Shown piece by piece: positions 51,856 through 63,843 of a stretch of DNA of 64,000 nt. The position numbers were made by a program, and so were the translations under genes. The notes beneath the pieces are model-generated. The model did not search any database, was not told the origin of the DNA, and was given only the letters and a program-made list of their open reading frames with translations. Position 1 is the first letter of the stretch. Each line of letters begins with the position of its first letter. The DNA is from Cyanobacteria bacterium FACHB-471 (GTDB lineage Bacteria; Cyanobacteriota; Cyanobacteriia; Elainellales; Elainellaceae), in NCBI GenBank assembly GCA_014695345.1, contig JACJOC010000086.1:186001-250000 (forward strand), in the 5' to 3' direction.

Positions 51856-53049
51856 CTAGATAGAAAGCATCTCACGCAACGGGCGCACGATCCAGTTCAA
51901 ACCGACCTTAAGTTGGTGATCCAGAGTAGGCATTCGGTAAAGATATGCTAAACGACGCGCAACGTAGGCTAGCTGTCCGTCTAGCTTTACTCCCAAGCCA
52001 GTAAAGGTTGCATCATCGGTGCCCAAAGTCATCATCTCGCCAAGATGCTGATAGCGGAACGGCAACAGCGGACGATTGGTTAACGATGCCCAAATATTCC
52101 AACCCACATACTCTGCTTGCTGAAAAGCGGATTGGGCGGTCGCTGGAACTTTCTGTCCATCTACATCCTGGCATTCTGCCAGATCGCCCAGTGCAAAAAC
52201 TTCGGGATATTCGATCGCCTGAAGAGTTGGCGTGATTACAAGCTGTCCTCGTGAGTTATGCTTCAGCGGTAGATTTTGCACAACCTCTGCAACCTTGTTG
52301 CCGACTGTCCATAGCACCACTTCAACTGGGATTGTGTCGACCTTCCCTTTGTACTCCAATGAAATCGTGTTCTCACCCAACGCTTCTACCTTCGTTTCCA
52401 GGTCGATCCACACGCCCCGCTCTTCCAGGGCCTTTTGAGCTGCTTCCCGGTTAAATTCTGGTGAGGTTCTAAGGATTTGGTCGGTTAGTTCCACCAACCG
52501 CAGCCGTCCTCGTTCTTTTAACCGATCTGCTAGTTTGCAGGCTAACTCAACGCCGCTATAACCTGCGCCGACGATAGCAACTCGGATTTTGTCTGCCTCA
52601 GATGCTTCCAGGGTTCGCAGTCGTTCTTCTAGACGATAGGCATCAGCGATCGTGCGAAAGGGAATCGCGTATTCGGCTGCCCCTGGCACGATATCCAGAG
52701 GGGTTTCGCCGCCAAGCGCTAAGACTAGGCGATCGTAGGACAGTTCTGGTCCGTCCTGAAGCTGCACCTGCTTTGACTGCACATCAATTCCGGCAACGGC
52801 CGCCTGATAGAAATGTACGCCTGTGCCTGCCAACAGTTCAGTGTAAGGAGGGGCAATTTCCCAGGTTTGCAATTCGCCTGTAAGCAATTCGTAGAGCAGA
52901 GGCGAGAATAGGAAGCGATCGCGCTGGTCAACCAGCACGATTTCAGGCTTTTCGAGTTTGCTCCAGGGGAGTTGGCTCAGCCGCAGCGCGGTATAAAGAC
53001 CGCCAAAGCCGCCGCCGAGAATGCAAATACGCTTGGGTTGTTGGGTCAT
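51856..53049 (-). CDS. ndbB: Type II NAD(P)H dehydrogenase NdbB (demethylphylloquinone reductase)
   Basis: A 397-residue flavoprotein. The FAD-binding GGGFGG is at residues 12-17, the NAD(P)H-binding GAGYSGVELA near 160, and the second FAD motif FALGDLAE near 290. The N-terminus PKRICILGGGFGGLYTALRL and internal VDQRDRFLFSPLLYEL, EIAPPYTELL agree with Synechocystis NdbB (slr1743) as I remember it. That protein has been reported to reduce demethylphylloquinone before its methylation to phylloquinone, the photosystem I quinone. It sits between por and a HAD hydrolase gene on the same strand, which fits a pigment/cofactor role. Confidence 0.85.
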   Translation of the reverse strand: MTQQPKRICILGGGFGGLYTALRLSQLPWSKLEKPEIVLVDQRDRFLFSPLLYELLTGELQTWEIAPPYTELLAGTGVHFYQAAVAGIDVQSKQVQLQDGPELSYDRLVLALGGETPLDIVPGAAEYAIPFRTIADAYRLEERLRTLEASEADKIRVAIVGAGYSGVELACKLADRLKERGRLRLVELTDQILRTSPEFNREAAQKALEERGVWIDLETKVEALGENTISLEYKGKVDTIPVEVVLWTVGNKVAEVVQNLPLKHNSRGQLVITPTLQAIEYPEVFALGDLAECQDVDGQKVPATAQSAFQQAEYVGWNIWASLTNRPLLPFRYQHLGEMMTLGTDDATFTGLGVKLDGQLAYVARRLAYLYRMPTLDHQLKVGLNWIVRPLREMLSI

Positions 53050-53141
53050 GGTAAGGAAGTCAATCCACTCAGGACAACTTTACTTACAGGATAACAAGGC
53101 AATCCGCTTTGTTGGGAGCCAGCATAGCGATCGTCCAACAA

Positions 53142-54131
<990 letters not shown>

Positions 54132-54316
54132 TCAGACTCTCTGTTCAGACTTGGTTAAGTACCAGTAATCGGCACTGATTATGCTCTCACAAATTTCATA
54201 TCAATTAAGATGTCGTTACTGATTTGTAACTAAACTCTTAGAATTTGTAACCTTTTGTAGAGTAAACCCCGATCACGGGTTAAAAGGAGGTCTACCCTAA
54301 GGTCCTACCAGGCGAG

Positions 54317-54371
54317 TAGTTTTTTTCCTAACCTGTGCAGAGAAGCTATTACAGATAGGAAAAAAACGACT
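54317..54371 (+). promoter_or_regulatory. Shine-Dalgarno-sequestering hairpin before the HdeD-like gene
   Basis: TTTTTTTCCTA (54320-54330) pairs with TAGGAAAAAAA (54356-54366), and CTGT (54333-54336) with ACAG (54351-54354). The AGGA that would be the ribosome-binding site for the ATG at 54372 is wholly inside the stem. U-rich pairing over the Shine-Dalgarno is the arrangement of fourU-type RNA thermometers, so translational control by heat or stress is possible. Confidence 0.55.
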
Positions 54372-54980
54372 ATGACATCCAACGTGTCTCCTGAAACTAG
54401 CGCTGAAACTAGCGCTGGAACTAACACCATTAATAAACAGGTAAACAATTCTCCTTTAGTGGGTGTCCTGCTCATTGTTCTAGGTATTGTGGGGCTTGCC
54501 CTACCCATCTTCTCAACCCTTGTTGCTGAGACTTGGGTTGCCTTCATCCTGATTTCTGCAGGAGCTGCTAAGGTCGTTTATGCGTTTCAAACGCGCGATC
54601 GCGGCGGTTTCATCTGGAAACTGCTGTTGGGAGTCCTTTATGTAGCGACCGGTCTTATGCTGTTCGTCTATCCTCGAACGGGCATCCTTACTCTGACTTT
54701 GCTACTGGGTAGCTTTTTCCTGACAGAAGGCGTGTTTGAAACAATCTTGGCGTTTCGTCTGCGTCCGCAGCAAAACTGGACCTGGGCTTTAGTGAATGGA
54801 ATTGTAACGCTGGCATTTGGCGGTATAGTTTTGTTCCAATGGCCCTTTAACGCTCCTTGGCTAATTGGCACACTGGTTGGTGCAAGCGTTTTGTTTAGCG
54901 GCGTTTCGCGGGTAATGCTGTCGTTTGGCCGTGGTTCTGATTCTGCGATGAATCAAACTGACTCAGCTGCTTCGGCTTGA
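54372..54980 (+). CDS. HdeD-family membrane protein
   Basis: A 202-residue integral membrane protein with six helices. It shows the HdeD/DUF308 pattern: PLVGVLLIVLGIVGLALPIF, VAFILISAGAAKVVYAF, LLLGVLYVATGLMLFVYP and LVNGIVTLAFGGIVLFQWP. A polar Thr/Ser leader with a duplicated ETSA/GTN unit precedes helix 1. The E. coli relative is linked to acid resistance; its role in cyanobacteria is not established. The start codon lies at the foot of a hairpin that hides the ribosome-binding site. Confidence 0.85.
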   Translation: MTSNVSPETSAETSAGTNTINKQVNNSPLVGVLLIVLGIVGLALPIFSTLVAETWVAFILISAGAAKVVYAFQTRDRGGFIWKLLLGVLYVATGLMLFVYPRTGILTLTLLLGSFFLTEGVFETILAFRLRPQQNWTWALVNGIVTLAFGGIVLFQWPFNAPWLIGTLVGASVLFSGVSRVMLSFGRGSDSAMNQTDSAASA

Positions 54981-55029
54981 GGATAGTTTTGTTAACAGTC
55001 ATTAGTCTTTTGCAGATTTGATTAGTGGC

Positions 55030-55133
55030 CTACTCCTCTCCTAATAAAAGATCAGGGATGCCCTCCGCGTCGTGGGTGCATCCCTGATCTTTATGATCTT
55101 TTAATGCCTAATTTTTAATCGGGAAGGGAGTAA
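55030..55133. mobile_element. MITE-like palindromic repeat, family A copy 2
   Basis: Homologous to 15756-15849. It has a left end CTACTCC, a perfect 15-bp hairpin (AAAGATCAGGGATGC at 55047-55061 with 55078-55092) and the right flank GCCTAATTTTTAATCGGG..GGGAGTAA. It lies between the convergent HdeD-like and malQ genes. Confidence 0.65.
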
Positions 55134-55191
55134 TGAGAGAAAATTGAAATCCCTCTTCTACTGCGGGAGAGGGATTCAGGGTAGGTAAGAT

Positions 55192-56703
55192 TTATCGGCT
55201 ATAGAGATGAGTGAGACGGAGTAGGCGATCGCTCAATTCTTGAGTCAACACATTAGAGTCGGTGTAACGCCAGCGCCAGTTACCTGCGGATACGCTAGGG
55301 TCATTCATACGAGCATGGTTATCCAAACCCAACACATCTTGCAGTGGAATAACAGCCAAGTCACCAACCGAAGCAAGTGCTAGCTGGATGAATTCCCAAT
55401 TGATCTGTTTAATCTCTTCGGCAGATGTATAGCCTAAATAGTGAGCCACAAATTGCTTTTCTCCAGCACTGGCTCCTGACCACCAACCTAAAGTTGTGTC
55501 GTTGTCATGAGTGCCAGTGTAAACCACACAGTTATTGATGTAATGGTGCGGTAGGTAAGGATTTTTAGGATCTTCACCAAAGGCAAACTGTAGGATTCGC
55601 ATTCCGGGAAATTGGAAGCGATCGCGTAGTTCCTCAACCTCAGGTGTGATAATTCCTAAATCCTCTGCCATGATCGGCAAACTGCCTAACTGGTCGCTTA
55701 GTGATTCAAAGAACTCGGCATCTGGGCCTTTGATCCACTCACCATTGATTGCAGTTTCCTCTCCAGCAGGAACTTGCCAGTAGGCTTCAAACCCTCGGAA
55801 GTGATCAACTCTAACAATATCAACATATTGCAGCGTTGCCTGAAACCGCTTTACCCACCAGGCATAGTTGGTTTGCTTAATTTGATCCCAGTCATATACG
55901 GGGTTCCCCCAAAGCTGCCCAGTAGCGCTAAAGTAATCAGGCGGAACTCCGGCAATGTAGGCAGGTTCAAAGGTTTGTGGATCTAGTTTAAATGTTTCTG
56001 GACTTGCCCAAACATCAGAGCTGTTGTGGCAAACGTAGATAGAAATATCACCTACAATTTGAATATTTTTCTGATTGGTATAAGCCCGAAGTTTTGACCA
56101 CTGCTCAAAGAATTTAAACTGCAAGAATCGATGGAATTGGATACTTTCTTGCAACTGTTCTGCGGCTGCTTTGAGTGCATCTGGTTCTCGTCGGGCGATC
56201 GCCCCTTCCCAATAATTCCAGCTTTTCCCCTCATTGGCTTCGAGCAACGACATGAACAGCACATAGTCATCTAACCAATAGGACTGTTCTTGAGAAAACT
56301 GTTCGAGCTGTGGATTCGGCGTGCTGAGGTTCTGAAAGCGTTCGTAAGCCAATTTGAGAAACTTAAACTTATGTGGAATCACCCGATCGAAATCAACCAA
56401 ATGAGGAGCAGCATTTTCCTCAGAGGGTAGTGGGGACAGTTCATCTGCGTTCAGCAAACCTTCTTCTGCCAAGGTTTCCAGGCTGATCAGGAGAGGATTT
56501 CCGGCAAAAGCGCTGAAATTCATGGTGTATGGAGAATGCTCATATCCAGTTGGGCCTAATGGCAAAACTTGCCACAGCTTTTGCCCACTTCTCTCTAAGA
56601 AATCCACAAATTCGTATGCCGATTTGCCTAAATCACCAATTCCAAATTGACTGGGTAGACTGGTTGGGTGCAGTAGAATGCCGCTAGCACGTTGAAAGCT
56701 CAT
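55192..56703 (-). CDS. malQ: 4-alpha-glucanotransferase (amylomaltase, GH77)
   Basis: A 503-residue cytosolic enzyme that transfers alpha-1,4-glucan chains during glycogen and malto-oligosaccharide turnover. It starts MSFQRASGILLHPTSLPSQF. GH77 motifs include GPTGYEHSPYTMNFSAFAGNP, the nucleophile Asp in DIVRVDHFRGFEAYW, the acid Glu in MAEDLGIITPEV and TGTHDNDTTLGWW. The length is that of the usual bacterial enzyme. It is monocistronic, with a 303-bp gap to the divergent cphB. Confidence 0.96.
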   Translation of the reverse strand: MSFQRASGILLHPTSLPSQFGIGDLGKSAYEFVDFLERSGQKLWQVLPLGPTGYEHSPYTMNFSAFAGNPLLISLETLAEEGLLNADELSPLPSEENAAPHLVDFDRVIPHKFKFLKLAYERFQNLSTPNPQLEQFSQEQSYWLDDYVLFMSLLEANEGKSWNYWEGAIARREPDALKAAAEQLQESIQFHRFLQFKFFEQWSKLRAYTNQKNIQIVGDISIYVCHNSSDVWASPETFKLDPQTFEPAYIAGVPPDYFSATGQLWGNPVYDWDQIKQTNYAWWVKRFQATLQYVDIVRVDHFRGFEAYWQVPAGEETAINGEWIKGPDAEFFESLSDQLGSLPIMAEDLGIITPEVEELRDRFQFPGMRILQFAFGEDPKNPYLPHHYINNCVVYTGTHDNDTTLGWWSGASAGEKQFVAHYLGYTSAEEIKQINWEFIQLALASVGDLAVIPLQDVLGLDNHARMNDPSVSAGNWRWRYTDSNVLTQELSDRLLRLTHLYSR

Positions 56704-57006
56704 GGTGATTTCAAAGACACAGATTAGTCCAAAACTATCTCTTATTTAGGACAAGTCTCAATAGGACGTTAGATAGATTTCCAACTTGAATTCCATAGAA
56801 TCACAATCTTAATTTGCAACAATTGTTACAGAAATCGCCAAAATCTCTGTCTCAAGCGAGGTCAGATTTACCCGATTTCAGCAGTACGCTTATTAAGGTA
56901 TTTCTCAAACGTACATTAAAGGCGATCGCTCTCTCCGAATCACTTTAGCAGCTACGATCGAGAACCGATTAAAAATCTCAAGTTAAAAATTAAGGTAGGG
57001 CACAGT
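56704..57006. promoter_or_regulatory. Divergent malQ-cphB intergenic region
   Basis: 303 bp with no ORF or marked repeat. It must contain promoters for both genes, and one GCGATCGC octamer lies near its right part. No defined operator was recognised. Confidence 0.45.
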
Positions 57007-57843
57007 ATGGAGCCGAGTCAAAGTCGGGGACAGTTAGTCATCATTGGTGGGGCGGAAGATAAAGAAGGAGACTGCACTATCCTTCGAGAGTTTGTAAGAT
57101 GCGCTGGAGGGGTCAACGCTCGAATTGCAGTTTTAACCGCAGCGACCAGCCTACCTGGAGAAGTTGGAACCCAATACATGCGAATTTTCGAGCGTCTGGG
57201 AGTGGAAGATGTTTGTGTCATTGATACCGATTATCGAGAAGACGCAGACCGTTCTGAAAATTTAGAAAAGGCTGAAAAGGCAACGGGTGTATTCTTTACT
57301 GGCGGAGACCAGGCACGTATTACTGACCTGATTAAAGACACTAAACTCGACAGTGTGATTCACAGACGCTACAACGAAGGAATTGTTGTGGGGGGCACTA
57401 GTGCAGGAGCCGCAATGATGCCCGACATGATGATTGTTGAAGGAAAATCCGAAACAAACCCTAGTGTTGATGCAGTCGAGATGGGACCAGGAATGGGTTT
57501 TCTTCCTGGCATCGTGGTTGACCAACACTTCGCCCAAAGAGGTCGGTTAGGACGACTAATTTCAGCCCTGGTACAGCAACCTGCCGTGTTAGGAATTGGC
57601 ATTGATGAGAATACGGCTGTAATTGTGACGGGTGATGAGTTTGAAGTTGTGGGTGAGGGAGCCATCACAGTTGTAGATGAGTCAGGTACCACTCACAACA
57701 ATCTGGAAGGATTACTCAAAGATGAGCCTCTGGCGGTTTGTGGCGTTAAGCTCCACATCCTGCCTCACGGCTATCGGTTTAACTGGAGGACTCGCCAACC
57801 CGTCATTGCAACCCCAAACCTGGTAGGTCAGCAAACTGCATAA
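57007..57843 (+). CDS. cphB: Cyanophycinase
   Basis: A 278-residue serine peptidase of family S51 that degrades the Asp-Arg storage polymer cyanophycin to beta-Asp-Arg dipeptides. The nucleophile Ser132 is in GGTSAGAAMM, matching the numbering known for Synechocystis CphB. FTGGDQARI, MGPGMGF and the DQHFAQRGRLGRL motif are present. The cyanophycin synthetase gene cphA, often next to cphB, is absent from this window. The 3' end overlaps the convergent DUF89 gene by 41 bp. Confidence 0.96.
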   Translation: MEPSQSRGQLVIIGGAEDKEGDCTILREFVRCAGGVNARIAVLTAATSLPGEVGTQYMRIFERLGVEDVCVIDTDYREDADRSENLEKAEKATGVFFTGGDQARITDLIKDTKLDSVIHRRYNEGIVVGGTSAGAAMMPDMMIVEGKSETNPSVDAVEMGPGMGFLPGIVVDQHFAQRGRLGRLISALVQQPAVLGIGIDENTAVIVTGDEFEVVGEGAITVVDESGTTHNNLEGLLKDEPLAVCGVKLHILPHGYRFNWRTRQPVIATPNLVGQQTA

Positions 57844-59098
57844 CTCCCCATTCTCCATTGGTTAACCAGCCTGGGTCTATTTGATTGAGTAATCCTACTT
57901 GTTCAGGCTGTAAGCCTGCTACGACTTCCGATTTGAGGGTTCGTAATGCTAATAGAGGAGAGAGAAAGTAGCATACGATCTCTTCAAATCGGGTCGTAAA
58001 TGACCAGTGCCGATCTCCTAGTAGGCGGCGATAGTTAGCATCACCTTTGAGAATGACTAAATTACTCTGAGACAACTCATGATGCAGTGTTTGGGGTAGT
58101 TCCCAGAGCTCTAAAGGTGAAACCCAGTAAGGATCTGCTAGGAGTTGTAGTCGTCCGATCGCCAAATAATTCTTGAGCCTTTCTGCCAGACTCTGGACAC
58201 TCATCTCCCTATCATTGGATAAAACGGCCAGGGTATGATGAACGTCTACAATGGTGGCATCTGAGACAAACGTAGGATGAATCTTAAGATGCAGATAAAC
58301 AGTAAAGGGAGAAGGTTGAGTTAGCAATAGATCAATCAGGAAGAGGTCACAAATTAACTCAAAGCCTGCATTATCTGCGACTAAATCAATTCGGGGGTGC
58401 GATCGCCATCTCTCTTCCCCTTTCCCTTGCTCCGCGAACCAATCTAACAGTTTATCCGTATCGTCTACCAAAACGTGAGTTTTCTGAGCCTGCTCAAATT
58501 CAGTTTCAGCGTTACTTTCAAAAACCAAATCAACAGTAGGCTTTAAGCTTAAATCAGCTTGATTTCCCCAGAGCGCATTGTGAAGTAGCGCAACAAGATT
58601 AGTATTCCACGCAATATCTTTTTTGCTTTCATTGAACTGTGATTGATGCAACGAGTTAATTTGAGAACTTACTGCACGAACTTTTTCTAGAGATGTGGTT
58701 AAGCTGGCATGTTTTTGGGTATGAAAAGGATCAAAACCTTGCCATGCTCCAGGTTGGAAGTACCGCGTTGCTTCTAAAAGACGACGGTAAAAATAAACCT
58801 CGGCAAAGAACCAGGGCACCTCTATCCAGGAACAATTGAGGTAAGGATGCAGATAGGTTGACCACTCCGCTAAATCGGGGGCATTTTCGTCTTCAAGCAG
58901 TCGCACTTTGCCCTCAAATAGCCCTTGCACCAAGGTTTCCAGAGCGACAACAATGTCAGTTGGGAAATTATTTTCATCGATTGTGCGTTGGGCGATCGCA
59001 GGCCACCGTTGAGTTAGGGTCAGGTGAGCAAAAGACCCTGGCTCGGACATCATCAGCGGCGGCGGCACAGCCAATCGGGGATGCTGAAATGGAGGCAT
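57803..59098 (-). CDS. DUF89/ARMT1-like damage-control phosphatase family protein
   Basis: A 431-residue soluble protein. The DUF89 active-site pattern is visible: an Asp/Asn pair in LVADNAGFELICDLFLIDLLL, a conserved Lys in LVILKGDANYRRLLGD, and VDVHH between them. Metal-dependent DUF89 phosphatases remove harmful phosphometabolites; yeast and human members act on sugar phosphates. The bacterial substrate is unknown. It is convergent with cphB, overlapping its last 41 bp, with no room for a terminator between. Confidence 0.8.
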   Translation of the reverse strand: MPPFQHPRLAVPPPLMMSEPGSFAHLTLTQRWPAIAQRTIDENNFPTDIVVALETLVQGLFEGKVRLLEDENAPDLAEWSTYLHPYLNCSWIEVPWFFAEVYFYRRLLEATRYFQPGAWQGFDPFHTQKHASLTTSLEKVRAVSSQINSLHQSQFNESKKDIAWNTNLVALLHNALWGNQADLSLKPTVDLVFESNAETEFEQAQKTHVLVDDTDKLLDWFAEQGKGEERWRSHPRIDLVADNAGFELICDLFLIDLLLTQPSPFTVYLHLKIHPTFVSDATIVDVHHTLAVLSNDREMSVQSLAERLKNYLAIGRLQLLADPYWVSPLELWELPQTLHHELSQSNLVILKGDANYRRLLGDRHWSFTTRFEEIVCYFLSPLLALRTLKSEVVAGLQPEQVGLLNQIDPGWLTNGEWGVMQFADLPGLGLQ

Positions 59099-59396
59099 GG
59101 CAAAAGTTAAGGTGCAGCTTTGAAATTATTGGGGCGATCGCTTAAATCCATTAGCAAACTAAGAATACTTCACTTTTTGGGATTGCCGGATGCAGCCACA
59201 GCGTGTGTTTGTTGCTTTTGTCTGTAAAGACATTTCTCACAACCCCCTACGGTTGATGCATTCAACCAATTAAATCAACAAATTTCTTTTTTGTATTCTA
59301 GACAACATCTATCTAGGGGCTGAGGGCATTGCTTAAGAACATCCTTTAAGTTCTGTAAAGGTCATCAAGACTACTGTGACAATTGAAGAGGTATTT

Positions 59397-60023
59397 ATGA
59401 TTCGCAACCAAATTTCTAAGCGTTTGGTTTTAGGTCTAGTTGGGTTAAGCAGTGCGCTCGTTCTGTCCGCCTGCAACCAACCCACCGATACTGCTGAGGT
59501 CGAGTCAACAGAGGTCCCTGCAACCACAACAGAGGTTCCTGCAACTGAAGACCCTGCTGTCGAAGACCCTACTGCTGAGGGCGCAACTGCTGGTGAAGGA
59601 GAAACGGTTGCAGATCTAGCGGCATCTGATGAATCTTTTAGCACCCTAGCAACTGCCATTGAAGCCGCAGGACTGACTGAAACGCTTTCAGGCGAGGGCC
59701 CTTACACGGTTTTTGCACCTACCAACGAAGCCTTTGAAGCACTACCCGAAGGCACTCTGGATCAGCTTCTACTTCCTGAAAATAAGGACGTTCTAGCTCA
59801 AGTTTTGACCTACCATGTCGTGCCAGAAGAGCTTCCTGCTAGCGAAATCGCAGCCGGAGAAGTGGAAACAGTTGAGGGCACACCTGTCACCGTTGAGGTT
59901 GATGAAGCCGCTGGCGGAGTCATGGTCAACAATGCAACGGTGATCGAGCCTGATATTCAGGCTAGCAACGGGGTAATTCACGCTGTCGATCAGGTCATTC
60001 TACCGCCCGGAGCCGAGTTGTAG
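59397..60023 (+). CDS. Fasciclin-domain lipoprotein
   Basis: A 208-residue exported protein. The signal peptide ends LVLSAC with the lipidated Cys at residue 26 from the chosen ATG at 59397 (GAAGAGG upstream; an earlier GTG start at 59376 is unlikely). A Thr/Glu/Pro-rich acidic linker follows to about residue 70. The FAS1 domain (about 72-208) has TLATAIEAAGLTETLSGEGPYTVFAPTNEAF, LTYHVVPEE and the closing NGVIHAVDQVILPP. FAS1 domains act in cell-surface adhesion. The 298 bp upstream show no other feature. Confidence 0.92.
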   Translation: MIRNQISKRLVLGLVGLSSALVLSACNQPTDTAEVESTEVPATTTEVPATEDPAVEDPTAEGATAGEGETVADLAASDESFSTLATAIEAAGLTETLSGEGPYTVFAPTNEAFEALPEGTLDQLLLPENKDVLAQVLTYHVVPEELPASEIAAGEVETVEGTPVTVEVDEAAGGVMVNNATVIEPDIQASNGVIHAVDQVILPPGAEL

Positions 60024-60112
60024 AGAACTGACTTGTCCAGCTTCAGGACTCTTTTCCTGATCGAGTTAAGTTTTAGAGTTTAATACCGCTTCACCTGTCT
60101 AGACTAAGCTTG

Positions 60113-60144
60113 AACGAGGATATGCCAGCCATATCCTCGTTTTA
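60113..60144. terminator. Bidirectional terminator between convergent genes
   Basis: AACGAGGATATG (60113-60124) pairs perfectly with CATATCCTCGTT (60130-60141), followed by T residues. It lies between the fasciclin gene (stop 60023) and the DUF1611 gene (stop 60178). Confidence 0.8.
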
Positions 60145-60177
60145 CATATTCTCGTTTTGTCGTGAGTGCAGTATTGG

Positions 60178-61218
60178 TCACTTGAGAATTGCATCTAGAA
60201 TAGGTTCTGCGTTGAAGCGAATCACGTCGGTGCAAGGCAGCCCTGTTTCTAGCTGGGCATGTTCGATCGCTTCCTGTGCTTCTTCTTCGTTCAGGTGAAA
60301 GGTGTTAAGGGCGATCGCTACCACTTTCACCTCAGAAAATGCTCCGCCAGCAGAGGCAACCGTTTCGTACACCTGAATAACTTTGGGTAAGGGTGGAATG
60401 GGAATATCTGCGAAGTGCTGAATGTGAGTTTGTCCCGCTCGATGAACTAGGACTAGGTGAGTAGGTTGACTACCCCGCATCAGCGGTAAGGTCGCGGTAG
60501 AGGCTGGATTCATCAGTGATCCTTGCCCTTCGACAAACAGAATGTCGTAGTCATATCCATAGCGCATCATGATTTGCTCGACTGCGCCAGAGGCAAAATC
60601 AATTCTGATTGCGTCTAAAGGAATGCCGTCATGACCCAGCATTAGCCCTGTTTGACCTGTTGCCAGAATGCGGGACTGTAAACCTCGCTCTTGTGCAGCT
60701 CGATTTAGCTCTAAACTAGCAGACATTTTGCCGACGCTCATATCGGTGCCAACGGTCAGAACTCGTAGACAGGGAAGCGATCGCGCCTGACCACTGCCTA
60801 CTGTTAAACCTTGTGGCTCTCGGCGCACATCCCAAATCAACTGACCGGGTTTTAGCAAGCTGCTGAGTTGGGGATCAGTTGCCAGGGGTGTATGCAGTCC
60901 ATTCACAACTGACAAACCCGCAGCAACAGCTTGTTTTACTTCCTGCCACCAGGCTTCGGGCAGCGCCCCACCAGAGGGAGCGATCCCAATCATTAACATG
61001 GTAGGCTGATAGGCGAGTGCCTCTGCTACTGATGCAACAATGGGCACCGGACGCGAAATTCCAATCAGCTCTGAAAGCGATCGCCCTGGAGATTGCTCAT
61101 CCACGACTGCCACAATCGACAGATCGCTATAACGCAGTAGAGAAATGCCCGTTTTTCCTTTTGCCCCTTGCAGCCCTTCATGCATCAGCAGGGCAATGCG
61201 ATCGCTAGCCGTGAACAC
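60178..61218 (-). CDS. DUF1611 / DgcN-like protein
   Basis: A 346-residue protein with a C-terminal P-loop-like domain (TVGTDMSVGKMSASLELNRAA near 140-160) and FVEGQGSLMNPAS. The family includes DgcN of the DgcN-DgcA pair described for D-glutamate breakdown. I prefer the GTG at 61218, which gives the family start (M)FTASDRIALLMHEG with GGGGGTG upstream; the ATG at 61245 would lengthen the overlap with the epimerase gene from 14 to 41 bp. Tight overlap with the DgcA-like gene supports joint function. The substrate here is not shown. Confidence 0.8.
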   Translation of the reverse strand: MFTASDRIALLMHEGLQGAKGKTGISLLRYSDLSIVAVVDEQSPGRSLSELIGISRPVPIVASVAEALAYQPTMLMIGIAPSGGALPEAWWQEVKQAVAAGLSVVNGLHTPLATDPQLSSLLKPGQLIWDVRREPQGLTVGSGQARSLPCLRVLTVGTDMSVGKMSASLELNRAAQERGLQSRILATGQTGLMLGHDGIPLDAIRIDFASGAVEQIMMRYGYDYDILFVEGQGSLMNPASTATLPLMRGSQPTHLVLVHRAGQTHIQHFADIPIPPLPKVIQVYETVASAGGAFSEVKVVAIALNTFHLNEEEAQEAIEHAQLETGLPCTDVIRFNAEPILDAILK

Positions 61219-62251
61219 GTTGCACCCCCAATCCTGGTAAGTCATTTGGCACTAGACAGCCATTTTCCAAAGAGGCCCCAACAAACGGATCATCAATTAG
61301 GTTGAGATGACTATCCAAGTCTAAATGATCTGCAAAAGGAGCCAGATGGGCCGCTGCGGTATTGGCTAAAGCGCTGTCCGAGTAGCAGCCAAACATAATT
61401 TGCAAGCCACAGGCTTTGGCAGTGTGAATCATCCGGAGTGCCTCACTCAAGCCGCCCGATTTCATTAGCTTAATGTTGATACCATGAACGCGATCTGCCA
61501 GTTTGGGAATGTCGCGACTATCAAAACAGCTTTCATCTACGAAAATGGGCAAGGGCGACTGACGATACAGTTCCAGCAAATCTGACTCCTGACCTTTGTC
61601 GAGCGGCTGCTCAATGTAGGTGACACCCCGTTCCGCTAGCCAGTGGCTCATAGAAATAGAATCTGCCAAATTCCAACCGCCATTTGCGTCAACACTAACT
61701 TTTGACCCTTTGGGCACTTCTTGCTGCACTGCTTTAAGCATTTCTTGGTCTGCCATGATCCCACTAGGGCTACCCAGTTTCACCTTAACGGCTTGAAAGG
61801 GAGCAAGCTGTAACCAATGCAGCAACCGTTGCTGAGCCGCTTTAGGGGAACTGATACCAATGGTGGCAGAGGTGGGCACGATGCGATCGCGCTCCAATCC
61901 CCAAAGTTTCCATAGCGGCAGCCCCAGATACTTGCCGCGCCAGTCATGCAATGCCAAATCAATCGCAGTCCAGGCAGCAGAGGGTAGATTGGCATCTGTC
62001 AAAATTTGCTCAATCCGCTGCTGGTCAAAGGGAGTCAGCGACTTTAATTGAGGCGCAATTTGCTGAAGCTGAAGAACAAGCTCTTCGGTGGGCTGAGGAC
62101 GACCTACCGAAAAAGGTGAAGCTTCTCCCCAGCCTTCAATTCCGTCATGTTCTAAAATTAGCCAGACGTTTGTACTTTCTGCCGACGTGCCGCGACTAAT
62201 GGTCAGGGCAAATCGCTTGTGAACCGTAAATGTCTCAACCCGAATCTGCAT
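61205..62251 (-). CDS. Dipeptide epimerase / DgcA-like enolase-superfamily enzyme
   Basis: A 348-residue enolase-superfamily racemase. The capping domain (1 to about 120) precedes a barrel with the KxK catalytic lysines in AVKVKLG, metal ligands in SVDANGGWN, YIEQPL and FVDESCFD, and the second catalytic Lys in INIKLMKSGGL. This is the L-Ala-D/L-Glu epimerase subgroup, used in murein peptide recycling. With DUF1611 partners such enzymes are called DgcA in D-glutamate catabolism. It overlaps the DUF1611 gene and follows the VOC gene by 27 bp. Confidence 0.88.
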   Translation of the reverse strand: MQIRVETFTVHKRFALTISRGTSAESTNVWLILEHDGIEGWGEASPFSVGRPQPTEELVLQLQQIAPQLKSLTPFDQQRIEQILTDANLPSAAWTAIDLALHDWRGKYLGLPLWKLWGLERDRIVPTSATIGISSPKAAQQRLLHWLQLAPFQAVKVKLGSPSGIMADQEMLKAVQQEVPKGSKVSVDANGGWNLADSISMSHWLAERGVTYIEQPLDKGQESDLLELYRQSPLPIFVDESCFDSRDIPKLADRVHGINIKLMKSGGLSEALRMIHTAKACGLQIMFGCYSDSALANTAAAHLAPFADHLDLDSHLNLIDDPFVGASLENGCLVPNDLPGLGVQRVHG

Positions 62252-62278
62252 GATGCATCCGCAAGCGTTGCTCCAATC

Positions 62279-63843
<1,565 letters not shown>

